Shown here: piece after piece, positions 43,753 through 51,007 of the stretch | How the letters are laid out: the number at the start of each line of letters is the position of its first letter | Position numbering within the stretch: position 1 is the stretch's first letter | DNA from: Gulosibacter massiliensis | GTDB lineage: Bacteria > Actinomycetota > Actinomycetes > Actinomycetales > Microbacteriaceae | DNA: 55,653 bases | Assembly: GCA_945949175.1 (NCBI GenBank) | Contig: CAMFDU010000004.1 | Span: 1-55,653 of the forward strand | Reading direction: 5' to 3' | Notes under the pieces: generated by a model | The model's input: the letters and a program-made list of their open reading frames with translations, nothing else | Told to the model about the DNA's origin: nothing | Database searches by the model: none | Position numbers and translations under genes: made by a program

Positions 43753-44565
43753 ATGACCCCCCGACTTCTCGAAACGGCTCTCGCTGTTGCACGGGAGGCT
43801 GCCGCGCTCGCCGCGGAACGTCGTCGCGGAACGGTCACAGTCGCGGAGAGCAAAAGTTCGTCCGTTGACGTCGTTACGGCAGTTGACCGGGAGGTCGAGG
43901 CGCTCGTGAGGCAGCGACTTTCGGAACTCCAGCCGGGGGACGGCTTTCTCGGGGAGGAGGGTGGCCGTGCTGATCGGTCGACGTCACTGACCTGGGTTGT
44001 CGATCCGATTGACGGGACGGTCAACTATTTGTACGACATTCCGCAATATGCCGTCAGCATCGCCGTCGTGGAAGGCGAGCCCTCCCCGGGCAATTGGACG
44101 GAACTCGCGGCGGTGGTGATCAACGTGGCGAACGGCAAAGAGTACACCGCCACACGCGGGGGTGGGGCGTTCTCAGACGGACTTCCCCTTGCCGTTAACC
44201 ATCCCGAGTCGCTGGGGCAATCGTTGCTGTCGACAGGCTTCTCGTATTCACGCCAGATTCGGACTCAACAGGCACAGGTGATGGCAGTGGTGATGCCGCA
44301 CATTCGCGACATTCGGCGGATGGGAGCAGCCGCTCTGGACCTTACTTCCATCGCCGCCGGCCAGTTGGACATTTATTTCGAGCGCATGCTGCAGCCCTGG
44401 GATCACGCCGCGGGGGTGTTAATCGCCCGCGAAGCCGGTGCCGAGGTGCGTGGGTGGGACGGTGCCGCACCGGACGTCGATTGGTTGTTGGCCGCCCACC
44501 CAGAGGTCATCGACGAGATTGAATCGGTGCTCGTTGCCGCAGGAGCCCATTTCGACATCCGGTAG
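43753..44565 (+). CDS. Inositol monophosphatase family phosphatase
   Basis: The 270-residue metal-dependent sugar-phosphatase has FLGEEGG, DPIDGTVNY (near residue 84) and WDHAAGVLIAREAGA, the three metal-binding motifs of the family. Likely substrates are myo-inositol 1-phosphate, histidinol phosphate or another small phosphate ester; sequence does not settle this. A second M23 peptidase gene follows after 54 bp. Confidence 0.92.
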   Translation: MTPRLLETALAVAREAAALAAERRRGTVTVAESKSSSVDVVTAVDREVEALVRQRLSELQPGDGFLGEEGGRADRSTSLTWVVDPIDGTVNYLYDIPQYAVSIAVVEGEPSPGNWTELAAVVINVANGKEYTATRGGGAFSDGLPLAVNHPESLGQSLLSTGFSYSRQIRTQQAQVMAVVMPHIRDIRRMGAAALDLTSIAAGQLDIYFERMLQPWDHAAGVLIAREAGAEVRGWDGAAPDVDWLLAAHPEVIDEIESVLVAAGAHFDIR

Positions 44566-44619
44566 CGCCACCAAGGTGACTCGCTTAGACTTGCCCAGCA
44601 TGACTTTTGTGGAGGTGTT

Positions 44620-45813
44620 GTGACTACTGATTCTGATTCAGCACTGTCCAGTGCGGATGTCGAATCGCGCGCCCAAAACCCCGCCCAACCGCTCGCCCGG
44701 CGCGAATTACGCCTGCGGGCAGAGCAAGAAAAAGTTCAACAGATTGCCCGCGAACGCGAACGGGAGCGGATTCGCGAAAAGGCGTTGAAGCGTGCCGACG
44801 AGATCCGACGGCAGAAGCAAGAAGCCGAGGCCCGCGAATCAGAGTTCGCGCGCTTCCAAGATCAGATCAACAACAGTCAACAGGTTCCGACACTTTCGCC
44901 GGACGTGTCGAGTTTTCCCCCGGCATTGTCCGATTCTTCGTCGACGGAAACCTCTCACAACATCGAGACGTCTGAATCGGTCGCCCCCACTCCGGGATAC
45001 GCGGAACGCGGCCATGTTGGTGCACAGCGGCGCACGCGAGCGCAAGAAAAGTTACGAAAGAAAGCGGAGGCCGCAGAGAAGCGCGCATTACGACTGGTCA
45101 AACCACAAAAGCGCACTCATCCATTTCACAACGTGCTCGGACGCAGCTCCGTCGTGATGGTTGTCGGTGGATTGTTCGCAGTGTTGGCGCTCCCCGCCAC
45201 CGGCTTTGACCCAACAAACTCGGGCTGGGCGACCGCAACGTCGAGCGACGACCAGTCGATCAGAGTGCCAGAAACGGGAACGGAAGCCGAACAGGTATAC
45301 CTTGGCGAGTTCGCGGTGACGACCTATTCCGATCTTTTGCAATTGACCTATGGCATCACGTCCGGTTTCAAGTATTCCGTCACGAACAGCGGGCAGATAC
45401 GCTGGCCGTTCCCTGTCGTCGTTCCCATTTCCTCAGGGTTCGGCGGACGTTCTGCACCCTGCCTTGGGTGTTCATCAAATCACCAAGGGCTTGACTTTGA
45501 CCCAGCTGATGGAACGGCGTTCAATGCCTGCGCTGCCGGCGAAGTTATTGAGGTTAACGATGACGGTTACCTCGGAAAATGGGTCGTCATCAGTCACGAA
45601 GTTGACGGGCTCGTATTTGAGAGCATGTACGCCCACATGATTCGTGATTCGACGGGGGTAGAGGTCGGCCAAATCGTCAAAGCCGGAGACTATATCGGGC
45701 GGGTTGGGAACACGGGAGTCACATCTGGTTCCCACTTGCACTTGGCAATCCGCGTGGACGGTGTTCCTGTCGACCCGTTCGAGTTCTTGCTGAACAACAC
45801 CAAAGGGAACTAA
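44620..45813 (+). CDS. Membrane-anchored M23 family peptidase
   Basis: The 397-residue protein has a GGAGG site before GTG 44620. About 170 N-terminal residues are highly charged with long Arg/Glu coiled segments (EREREREK-type) and are predicted cytoplasmic. A single span near 175-195 (VVMVVGGLFAVLALP) is followed by an extracytoplasmic LytM domain from about 275, with NHQGLDFDP and GSHLHLAI. Both zinc motifs are intact. It differs from the first M23 protein of the window in having an internal anchor and a long cytoplasmic tail, and may respond to intracellular partners. The stop is only 4 bp from tRNA-Met on the other strand. Confidence 0.87.
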   Translation: MTTDSDSALSSADVESRAQNPAQPLARRELRLRAEQEKVQQIARERERERIREKALKRADEIRRQKQEAEARESEFARFQDQINNSQQVPTLSPDVSSFPPALSDSSSTETSHNIETSESVAPTPGYAERGHVGAQRRTRAQEKLRKKAEAAEKRALRLVKPQKRTHPFHNVLGRSSVVMVVGGLFAVLALPATGFDPTNSGWATATSSDDQSIRVPETGTEAEQVYLGEFAVTTYSDLLQLTYGITSGFKYSVTNSGQIRWPFPVVVPISSGFGGRSAPCLGCSSNHQGLDFDPADGTAFNACAAGEVIEVNDDGYLGKWVVISHEVDGLVFESMYAHMIRDSTGVEVGQIVKAGDYIGRVGNTGVTSGSHLHLAIRVDGVPVDPFEFLLNNTKGN

Positions 45814-45817
45814 TGGG

Positions 45818-45891
45818 TAGCGAGGGCGGGACTCGAACCCGCGACACCACGATTATGAGCCGTGTGCTCTAACCACCTGAGCTACCCCGCC
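45818..45891 (-). tRNA. tRNA-Met (CAT)
   Basis: The minus strand reads GGCGGGG ... CCUCGCU plus A. The anticodon loop CUCAUAA gives CAU. The first pair is G-U, not the C-A mismatch of initiators, and the GGCUCAUAAUC arm is that of elongator tRNA-Met, although tRNA-Ile2 (with lysidine) cannot be fully excluded. CCA is not encoded as such. Confidence 0.88.
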
Positions 45892-45908
45892 GCAACCTTA
45901 TTAGGTCG

Positions 45909-45980
<72 letters not shown>

Positions 45981-46116
45981 GAGTGCCACGAAGGCACCAT
46001 GCGAGGTTAGCACCTCAAACCGTCACGGGTGAAATCTCACAGGCTTGGATTTGCGGCCTTTTGGCGTCATTGTGAAGAGCCAACCGCCCCAGTCATCTCG
46101 CGCGACACGCCACAAA

Positions 46117-46130
46117 CACTAGATGTAGTG
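46117..46130. repeat. Small inverted repeat upstream of the 27-aa peptide gene
   Basis: CACTA-GATG-TAGTG ends 3 bp before the -35 of the peptide promoter. It is a candidate regulator site. The 225-bp region 45981-46205 contains no other gene. Confidence 0.3.
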
Positions 46131-46133
46131 AAA

Positions 46134-46162
46134 TTACACGAATGTCATTCCCGCCATATAGT
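46134..46162 (+). promoter_or_regulatory. Promoter of the 27-aa peptide gene
   Basis: TTACAC (-35) and TATAGT (-10) are separated by 17 bp. The -10 matches five of six consensus bases. Transcription would start near 46169 and give a leader of about 37 nt that carries the AGGAGG site at 46196-46201. Confidence 0.6.
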
Positions 46163-46205
46163 GTTTTCCTCACGGCATCCTCGCCGCAAACCTTCAGGAG
46201 GAACT

Positions 46206-46289
46206 ATGGACTTCGACAACGACAGCGTTGGCGGCTATGCGGTTCCCGTCGACCCGATGGACCTGCTGCAGTGCGATAGCTGCCAGTAA
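46206..46289 (+). CDS. 27-residue peptide ending in CDSCQ, own transcription unit
   Basis: A perfect AGGAGG four bases before ATG 46206 introduces a 27-codon frame. The peptide is acidic (many Asp), has a VPVDPMD segment, and ends CDSCQ. The frame is open upstream to 46029 (86 residues in the ORF track), but no ribosome-binding site supports that start. A consensus-like promoter lies before it and an 11-bp terminator after it, so it is a complete one-gene unit. The CxxC could bind metal, form a disulfide or be modified. No maturation enzyme lies beside it. I do not recognise a named family with confidence. Confidence 0.75.
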   Translation: MDFDNDSVGGYAVPVDPMDLLQCDSCQ

Positions 46290-46307
46290 TTAGCTGAAGC
46301 CTTGAAC

Positions 46308-46343
46308 GCCCCGGCCACTCTGATGTGGTCGGGGCTTTCTTTT
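46308..46343 (+). terminator. Intrinsic terminator of the 27-aa peptide gene
   Basis: GCCCCGGCCAC pairs with GTGGTCGGGGC (11 bp with one G-T pair) around a 6-nt loop, followed by TTTCTTTT. It starts 18 bp after the peptide stop and isolates the unit from the DUF4916 gene. Confidence 0.9.
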
Positions 46344-46393
46344 GACCGTTCCCAAACTCTGCGGGGCCTTGACATGCGCGCAATAATGAAGTC

Positions 46394-46921
46394 ATGAGCG
46401 ACGTGCGCACGCCTGATCCTGCCTGGTTTTCCGAGGAGGAATTCGAGGGTGTCCGCCGCAGGATTCCGCTCTTGTATGTCGAGGCCGTGCCCGTTCGACT
46501 TGATGATGATGGCTTCGTCACCGATGTCGGTCTTCTCATCCGGGTCGATGAGTACGGCGAAATGCGATCCGCCCTCGTTGCGGGTCGCGTGAAATTCGGA
46601 GAGTCGGTCCGAGACGCGCTCAGTCGCAACCTAGAGAAAGATCTCGGAGCTCTCGCGTTTCCCCGTCTGCCCAACAGCGTTGTTCCGGCGACTGTCGCGG
46701 AATACTTCCCTTTTCCTGGTCGGCTCGTTGACGAACGACAGCACGCCGTCTCGTTGGTGTTCGTTGTGCCGGTAACAGGAGAAGCGCAACCGCGCCAAGA
46801 TGCCCTTGATATTCGCTGGATTTCTGTTCACGATGCCGTCCGTGACTCGATTGATGGTGAGTTCGTTGGCGGCCGTGGCGCGGTCCTTCGCACTGCGTTG
46901 GCCACCGTCGCCTATAGATGA
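46394..46921 (+). CDS. DUF4916 family (NUDIX-like) protein
   Basis: The 175-residue protein matches the actinobacterial DUF4916 pattern: PDPAWFSEEEFE, YVEAVPVR, VGLLIRVDEYGE and a GRVKFGESVRDAL stretch where NUDIX enzymes carry their box. The full NUDIX box (REExxEExG) is not intact; ALSRNLEKDLG stands in its place. Nucleotide-diphosphate hydrolysis is therefore uncertain. AATAAT lies six bases before ATG, consistent with leaderless expression. Confidence 0.82.
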   Translation: MSDVRTPDPAWFSEEEFEGVRRRIPLLYVEAVPVRLDDDGFVTDVGLLIRVDEYGEMRSALVAGRVKFGESVRDALSRNLEKDLGALAFPRLPNSVVPATVAEYFPFPGRLVDERQHAVSLVFVVPVTGEAQPRQDALDIRWISVHDAVRDSIDGEFVGGRGAVLRTALATVAYR

Positions 46922-47082
46922 CATTCAAATCCGCGCGCAAGAGACCCACTTAGGTTCATTTGATTGCGTGAGCATCCATTTGGCGCACGATGGCTGTGAT
47001 TTCGAGCGAGAATCACGCAATACTCTGTCGTTTTGACGTCGTAGGTCGTACAGTATTCTCTGTTCACACTGACGGAGGCCCG

Positions 47083-48462
47083 ATGACCGACCCACTGCGC
47101 ATGCACATTCACGACGATGCTACTGCGGCGCTTCGCGAACGAATCTTTGACTACGCACGTGACCGCATGCAGTTGGACCCGCCTCCCCTTGATAAAGGGA
47201 TGCCCTTTGCCGAACTGCGAGCCATCATGCCCGATACCGTGACCGAAGCCGGAATTGGTGGCGACAGGGCTCTTGACCTATTCGGTGAGATTCTCGCCCC
47301 AGCATCGATGTCGACCGACCACCCTGCGATGGTGTCGTTCATCCCCGTAGCGCCAACCGAGGCGTCCATCTTGTTCGACCTTGTCGTTTCGGCCTCGTGT
47401 ATTTTCGGCGGATCGTGGCTTGAAGGGGCTGGCGCCATTTATGCCGAGAACGAAGTGCTGACGTTGCTCGCTGCCGAGGCCGGACTTCCCAACGGTGCCG
47501 GCGGCGTCTTTGTCCAAGGTGGAACGAACGGGAACCTGTCCGCACTCGTTGCCGCCCGTTTTGACGCCGAGCAACGATTGTCTATCGCTGGAAAAACACG
47601 ACCAACCCGCTGGAGCTTCGTCACTTCGGAAGAGGCCCATTCGTCACTCGCTCACTCTGCACGGGTGATGGATGTCGACGTCATCAAGGTGCCCGTCGGA
47701 GCCGACGGTCGCATGACCGGGGCCGACGTCGCAAAGGCAGTCGGTGACTCTTGGGACAGTGTCTTTGCCGTTGTTGCTACCGGTGGGACGACAAACCTCG
47801 GAATCGTTGATGACATTGCGTCGGTCGTTTCGACGGCGAAGCAACACGGCATCTGGGTTCACGTCGATGGCGCTTATGGACTTGCGGGAATGTTCGCACC
47901 AAGCACCAAGCCGTACTTTGACGGATTGGGCGGTGTTGATTCGTTCATCGTCGATCCGCACAAGTGGCTGTATGCGCCCTACGACTCGTGTGCCTTGATC
48001 TATCGGAACCCGTCGATTGGGCGTTCTGCACACACACAGCACGCGTCGTACCTCGATGTTCTGACCGATACCGACGAGTGGAACCCTTCGGATTTCGCCG
48101 TGCACCTATCGCGCCGTGCCCGCGGCCTGCCGTTGTGGTTTTCGCTCGCGACACACGGAGTTGCCGCGTATCGCGAGGCAATCGAGTCGAACAACATGGT
48201 CGCACGTGATATCGCTGACGTGATTCGCAACAGCGACCACCTCGAACTCGTTTGCGACCCGATGCTCTCGGTTGTCGTGTTCCGCCGCATCGGGTGGGCC
48301 CAAGAGGATTACGCCGCGTGGAGTGACGAACTGTGGGAGGCCGGCAAAGCCGCGTGTTTCCCATCGAAGTACAAGGGCGAACCAGTCCTGCGATTCGCGA
48401 TTGTCAACCCTCGTACAACTACTGACATTCTTATGGAACTCGTCGAAAGCCTCAAGGACTGA
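47083..48462 (+). CDS. PLP-dependent group II decarboxylase
   Basis: The product is 459 residues from ATG 47083 with a GGAGG site; the ORF-track start at 46990 lacks one. It is a fold type I decarboxylase of the aromatic amino acid/glutamate decarboxylase group. HVDGAYG gives the PLP-aspartate, and the Schiff-base Lys294 is in DPHKWLYAP. Substrate cannot be read from the motifs; the family covers aromatic amino acids, glutamate, diaminobutyrate and serine among others. The agmatine deiminase gene follows 5 bp later, which makes an amine-related role likely. Confidence 0.88.
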   Translation: MTDPLRMHIHDDATAALRERIFDYARDRMQLDPPPLDKGMPFAELRAIMPDTVTEAGIGGDRALDLFGEILAPASMSTDHPAMVSFIPVAPTEASILFDLVVSASCIFGGSWLEGAGAIYAENEVLTLLAAEAGLPNGAGGVFVQGGTNGNLSALVAARFDAEQRLSIAGKTRPTRWSFVTSEEAHSSLAHSARVMDVDVIKVPVGADGRMTGADVAKAVGDSWDSVFAVVATGGTTNLGIVDDIASVVSTAKQHGIWVHVDGAYGLAGMFAPSTKPYFDGLGGVDSFIVDPHKWLYAPYDSCALIYRNPSIGRSAHTQHASYLDVLTDTDEWNPSDFAVHLSRRARGLPLWFSLATHGVAAYREAIESNNMVARDIADVIRNSDHLELVCDPMLSVVVFRRIGWAQEDYAAWSDELWEAGKAACFPSKYKGEPVLRFAIVNPRTTTDILMELVESLKD

Positions 48463-48467
48463 CCGCG

Positions 48468-49463
48468 ATGACGCGCTGGCCAGCAGAATGGGAACGTCAC
48501 GAGCGAACGTGGATGGCCTGGCCGTCCACCGGTTACGCCCTCGGGGACACCGAAGCCGACATCGCAGAAGCACGCGGTGCATGGGCTTCGGTTGCGAACG
48601 CCATTGTGAAATATGAGCCCGTAACTATGGTTGTTGATCCATCTGCAGCGGCTGTCGCCCGCGAGTGGCTCGACGATCGCGTCGACATCGTCGAGGCCAA
48701 ACTCGATGATGCGTGGATGCGCGACATAGGACCCACTTTTGTCAAAGCACAGGGCGACGCGTTGCTCGGAGTCGATTGGATCTTCAACGGCTGGGGCGCA
48801 CAGTCCTGGGCAACGTGGGGTCACGACGCAGCAATAGGTCGCGCCGTTCTGACCTCTGCCGATATCCCCGTCATCTCGTCATCTCTCACCAACGAGGGTG
48901 GCGGAATCCACACGAATGGCGACGGAACAATTCTCGTGACCGAGACCGTGCAACTCGACCCCGGCCGAAACCCGGGCTGGACTCGTGACGAGGTTGAACG
49001 CGAGCTGTTCGACACGCTTGGCGCGACGCGATTCGTGTGGGTGCCAAGGGGTTTGACCCGCGACTATGACGATTTTGGAACCCGCGGTCATATCGACATT
49101 GTTGCTGCGTTCTGCAACCCAACGACTGTGATGTACCACGACCAGCGGAACCCTGAACACCCCGATTTCGCGGTGTCTGGCCAGGTGCGCACCCTGCTCG
49201 AAGCGGAAGGATTCGACCTAATCGCCGTGCCTGCACCCGAAACACTGCGCGACGACGAGGGCTTCGTCGACTATTCGTACATCAATCATTACGTCTGCAA
49301 CAACGCCGTCATTTTGTGCGGATTCGATGACCCGGGCGACGAAGTCGCGAAAGGAATCCTCGAAAAGGCCTACCCCGGTCGCACGGTCGAGTTGGTCGAC
49401 GCTCGAGCGCTCTTCGCACGCGGCGGCGGCATTCACTGCATCACGCAGCAACAGCCTTCCTAG
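48468..49463 (+). CDS. aguA: Agmatine deiminase
   Basis: The 331-residue guanidino-group hydrolase converts agmatine to N-carbamoylputrescine and ammonia. Family pieces include HERTWMAWPS, DDAWMRDIGPTFV, NEGGGIHTNGDGT and the nucleophile Cys324 in GGGIHCITQQQP. It is slightly shorter than typical enzymes (about 340-370). The AguB amidohydrolase that usually follows is absent from the window. The stop overlaps the SprT-like gene by CTAG. Confidence 0.92.
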   Translation: MTRWPAEWERHERTWMAWPSTGYALGDTEADIAEARGAWASVANAIVKYEPVTMVVDPSAAAVAREWLDDRVDIVEAKLDDAWMRDIGPTFVKAQGDALLGVDWIFNGWGAQSWATWGHDAAIGRAVLTSADIPVISSSLTNEGGGIHTNGDGTILVTETVQLDPGRNPGWTRDEVERELFDTLGATRFVWVPRGLTRDYDDFGTRGHIDIVAAFCNPTTVMYHDQRNPEHPDFAVSGQVRTLLEAEGFDLIAVPAPETLRDDEGFVDYSYINHYVCNNAVILCGFDDPGDEVAKGILEKAYPGRTVELVDARALFARGGGIHCITQQQPS

Positions 49464-49921
49464 TTCAACAGCTCCCAGTTGATCAGGTGTTGACGCGAGA
49501 ATCGCGGGTTGCACACGACACACGAAGCGACCATATTGCGCGGCTTGCGATAGCGCAATACGACGTGCCCGACGGCACAGGTTCCGCGCCACCGTGCCAA
49601 GTGATCCGGCGAAGGGCCAGTGTGCCGAACCCAGCCGGTGTACCCGATTGAGCGCGCCGTGGCTAACCACTGTTGGCTGTGGTTGTGTTTTTTGCCACAC
49701 AAAGCGTGGGCAATCTCATGAAGTATCGTTTGCTCGGCGTCAATGATTGTTCCCAGCGACGTGATATGCCTCGACAATGAGATCTCGTGTTTGTCGTGAT
49801 GGCACGCTCCGGCCCGGCGGCGGGCGTGATCCCAGCGGAACACCCAACGGGTTTCAGCGCGGGACAGATGTTCACCAATCAGCTTCTCCGCGAGAGCCTG
49901 AACCTCTGTCAAATCGATCAC
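49460..49921 (-). CDS. SprT-like zinc metalloprotease domain protein
   Basis: The 153-residue protein has the SprT zinc site HEIAHAL with a further histidine in KKHNHSQQW. A C-terminal zinc-ribbon-like part follows (GTCAVGH ... CVVC). SprT-like domains occur in DNA-protein crosslink proteases such as Spartan; bacterial roles are poorly defined. The GTG start has TATGGT six bases upstream. It is convergent with aguA, sharing CTAG. Confidence 0.87.
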   Translation of the reverse strand: MIDLTEVQALAEKLIGEHLSRAETRWVFRWDHARRRAGACHHDKHEISLSRHITSLGTIIDAEQTILHEIAHALCGKKHNHSQQWLATARSIGYTGWVRHTGPSPDHLARWRGTCAVGHVVLRYRKPRNMVASCVVCNPRFSRQHLINWELLN

Positions 49922-49941
49922 GCATCAACCATAAGCACGGG

Positions 49942-50793
49942 CTAGGACCGGAAAAGGTTGCGCGCTGGCGGCGGCGAGTCGACCGCCGTGTTGTCGGTGA
50001 CGATGGTGGCGCTTGCCGCCCATGTGACTGCGTCCGCACCGGCGATGAGTCCCGTCGGATGTGGCCCCTTGCCCGCAAGCGTGGCTACCCACGGCGGAAC
50101 CGCTCCGCCGGAGACGGCTCCGATGACCACATTGCCGAATCGTTTGCCGTTTGCGACACCCTGCTCGGCGACACCAAATGCATCGCCGAACACGTAGCGA
50201 AGCGTCGCGAGCTGACCGCGCGCGAACGACATCGGTGGGCCGTCGGCGACATTGGCGACAACAATCCCGTTGGGCGACAACAGCTCTTTGATGGCGGAAT
50301 AGAATTCGACGCTCGTGACGTGCGCGGGGGTTCGCGCACCGTGAAAGACATCAACGATCACGAGATTGACCTGACCGAGCAAACCTTTCGGTAACGACTC
50401 CATGACCTCGCGGCCATCGCCGTAGCGACAGCGGATGGATGCACCACGTGGAAGCGGACAGTGTTCGCGAACAAAATCGATGAGGTCGCGTTCGATCTCG
50501 ATGACCTGTTGCCTAGATCCCGGCCTCGTCGCCTCGATGTAGCGGGGGATTGTTAGTGCGCCAGCCCCCAAATGTATCGCCGTGATTGACTGCCCGGCGG
50601 GAAACGCTGCGTCGATGACATGACCCATCCGCGCGATGTATTCGAAATGCAGAACCGTCGGGTCGGTCATGTCGACGTGTGACTGCGGGGTGTCATCAAT
50701 CGACAATATCCACGAGCCCGGTCGCCACTGGTCTGGATCGAGACGTGCGATCAGTCCACTGCCCGCAAGTCGATGAGTGAACGCCGCTGTCAT
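49942..50793 (-). CDS. Spermidine-synthase-like methyltransferase-fold protein
   Basis: The product is 283 residues from ATG 50793; the ORF-track start is 15 codons upstream, and GAGAAT-N6-ATG favours the shorter form. The SpeE-like Rossmann core has HLGAGALTIPRY and QVIEIERDLIDFV. The aminopropyltransferase motif D(S/T)xDP is replaced by DVFHG, so the catalytic aspartate appears lost. This agrees with actinobacterial SpeE-like proteins of unknown function. It diverges from rpoB. Confidence 0.8.
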   Translation of the reverse strand: MTAAFTHRLAGSGLIARLDPDQWRPGSWILSIDDTPQSHVDMTDPTVLHFEYIARMGHVIDAAFPAGQSITAIHLGAGALTIPRYIEATRPGSRQQVIEIERDLIDFVREHCPLPRGASIRCRYGDGREVMESLPKGLLGQVNLVIVDVFHGARTPAHVTSVEFYSAIKELLSPNGIVVANVADGPPMSFARGQLATLRYVFGDAFGVAEQGVANGKRFGNVVIGAVSGGAVPPWVATLAGKGPHPTGLIAGADAVTWAASATIVTDNTAVDSPPPARNLFRS

Positions 50794-50846
50794 TGGGCAA
50801 TTCTCGCTTACAGAGGATGTCCGAGAAATCGTTACCAATTCGAAAC

Positions 50847-50875
50847 TTTACAATTCCCCAAACGGGGTGTATGTT
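50847..50875 (+). promoter_or_regulatory. rpoB promoter
   Basis: TTTACA (five of six consensus bases) and TATGTT are 17 bp apart. They give an untranslated leader of roughly 125 nt before rpoB. The spacer itself contains the inverted repeat CCCC-AAAC-GGGG (50857-50868). The leader 50882-51007 holds no frame I would call a gene. Confidence 0.65.
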
Positions 50876-51007
50876 AGCAATTTGCGCTTCATTCTGTTTG
50901 GGAATCATATTGCGGACTCCCGACTCACCCGTAAATAGTGGCGGGTTCATGACGCTTCCCAACGCTCAAACACTGTATCAAGGGCCCCGCCCGTAAAGGA
51001 AATATCT

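Noticed and set aside
46029-46205. N-terminal extension of the 27-residue peptide to 86 residues
   Set aside because: No ribosome-binding site or -10 lies before the upstream ATG, while the promoter at 46134-46162 would start transcription inside this frame and AGGAGG precedes ATG 46206.
49777-50394. 205-residue plus-strand ORF over the SprT-like and SpeE-like genes
   Set aside because: It is antisense to two genes with family support and has no start signals.
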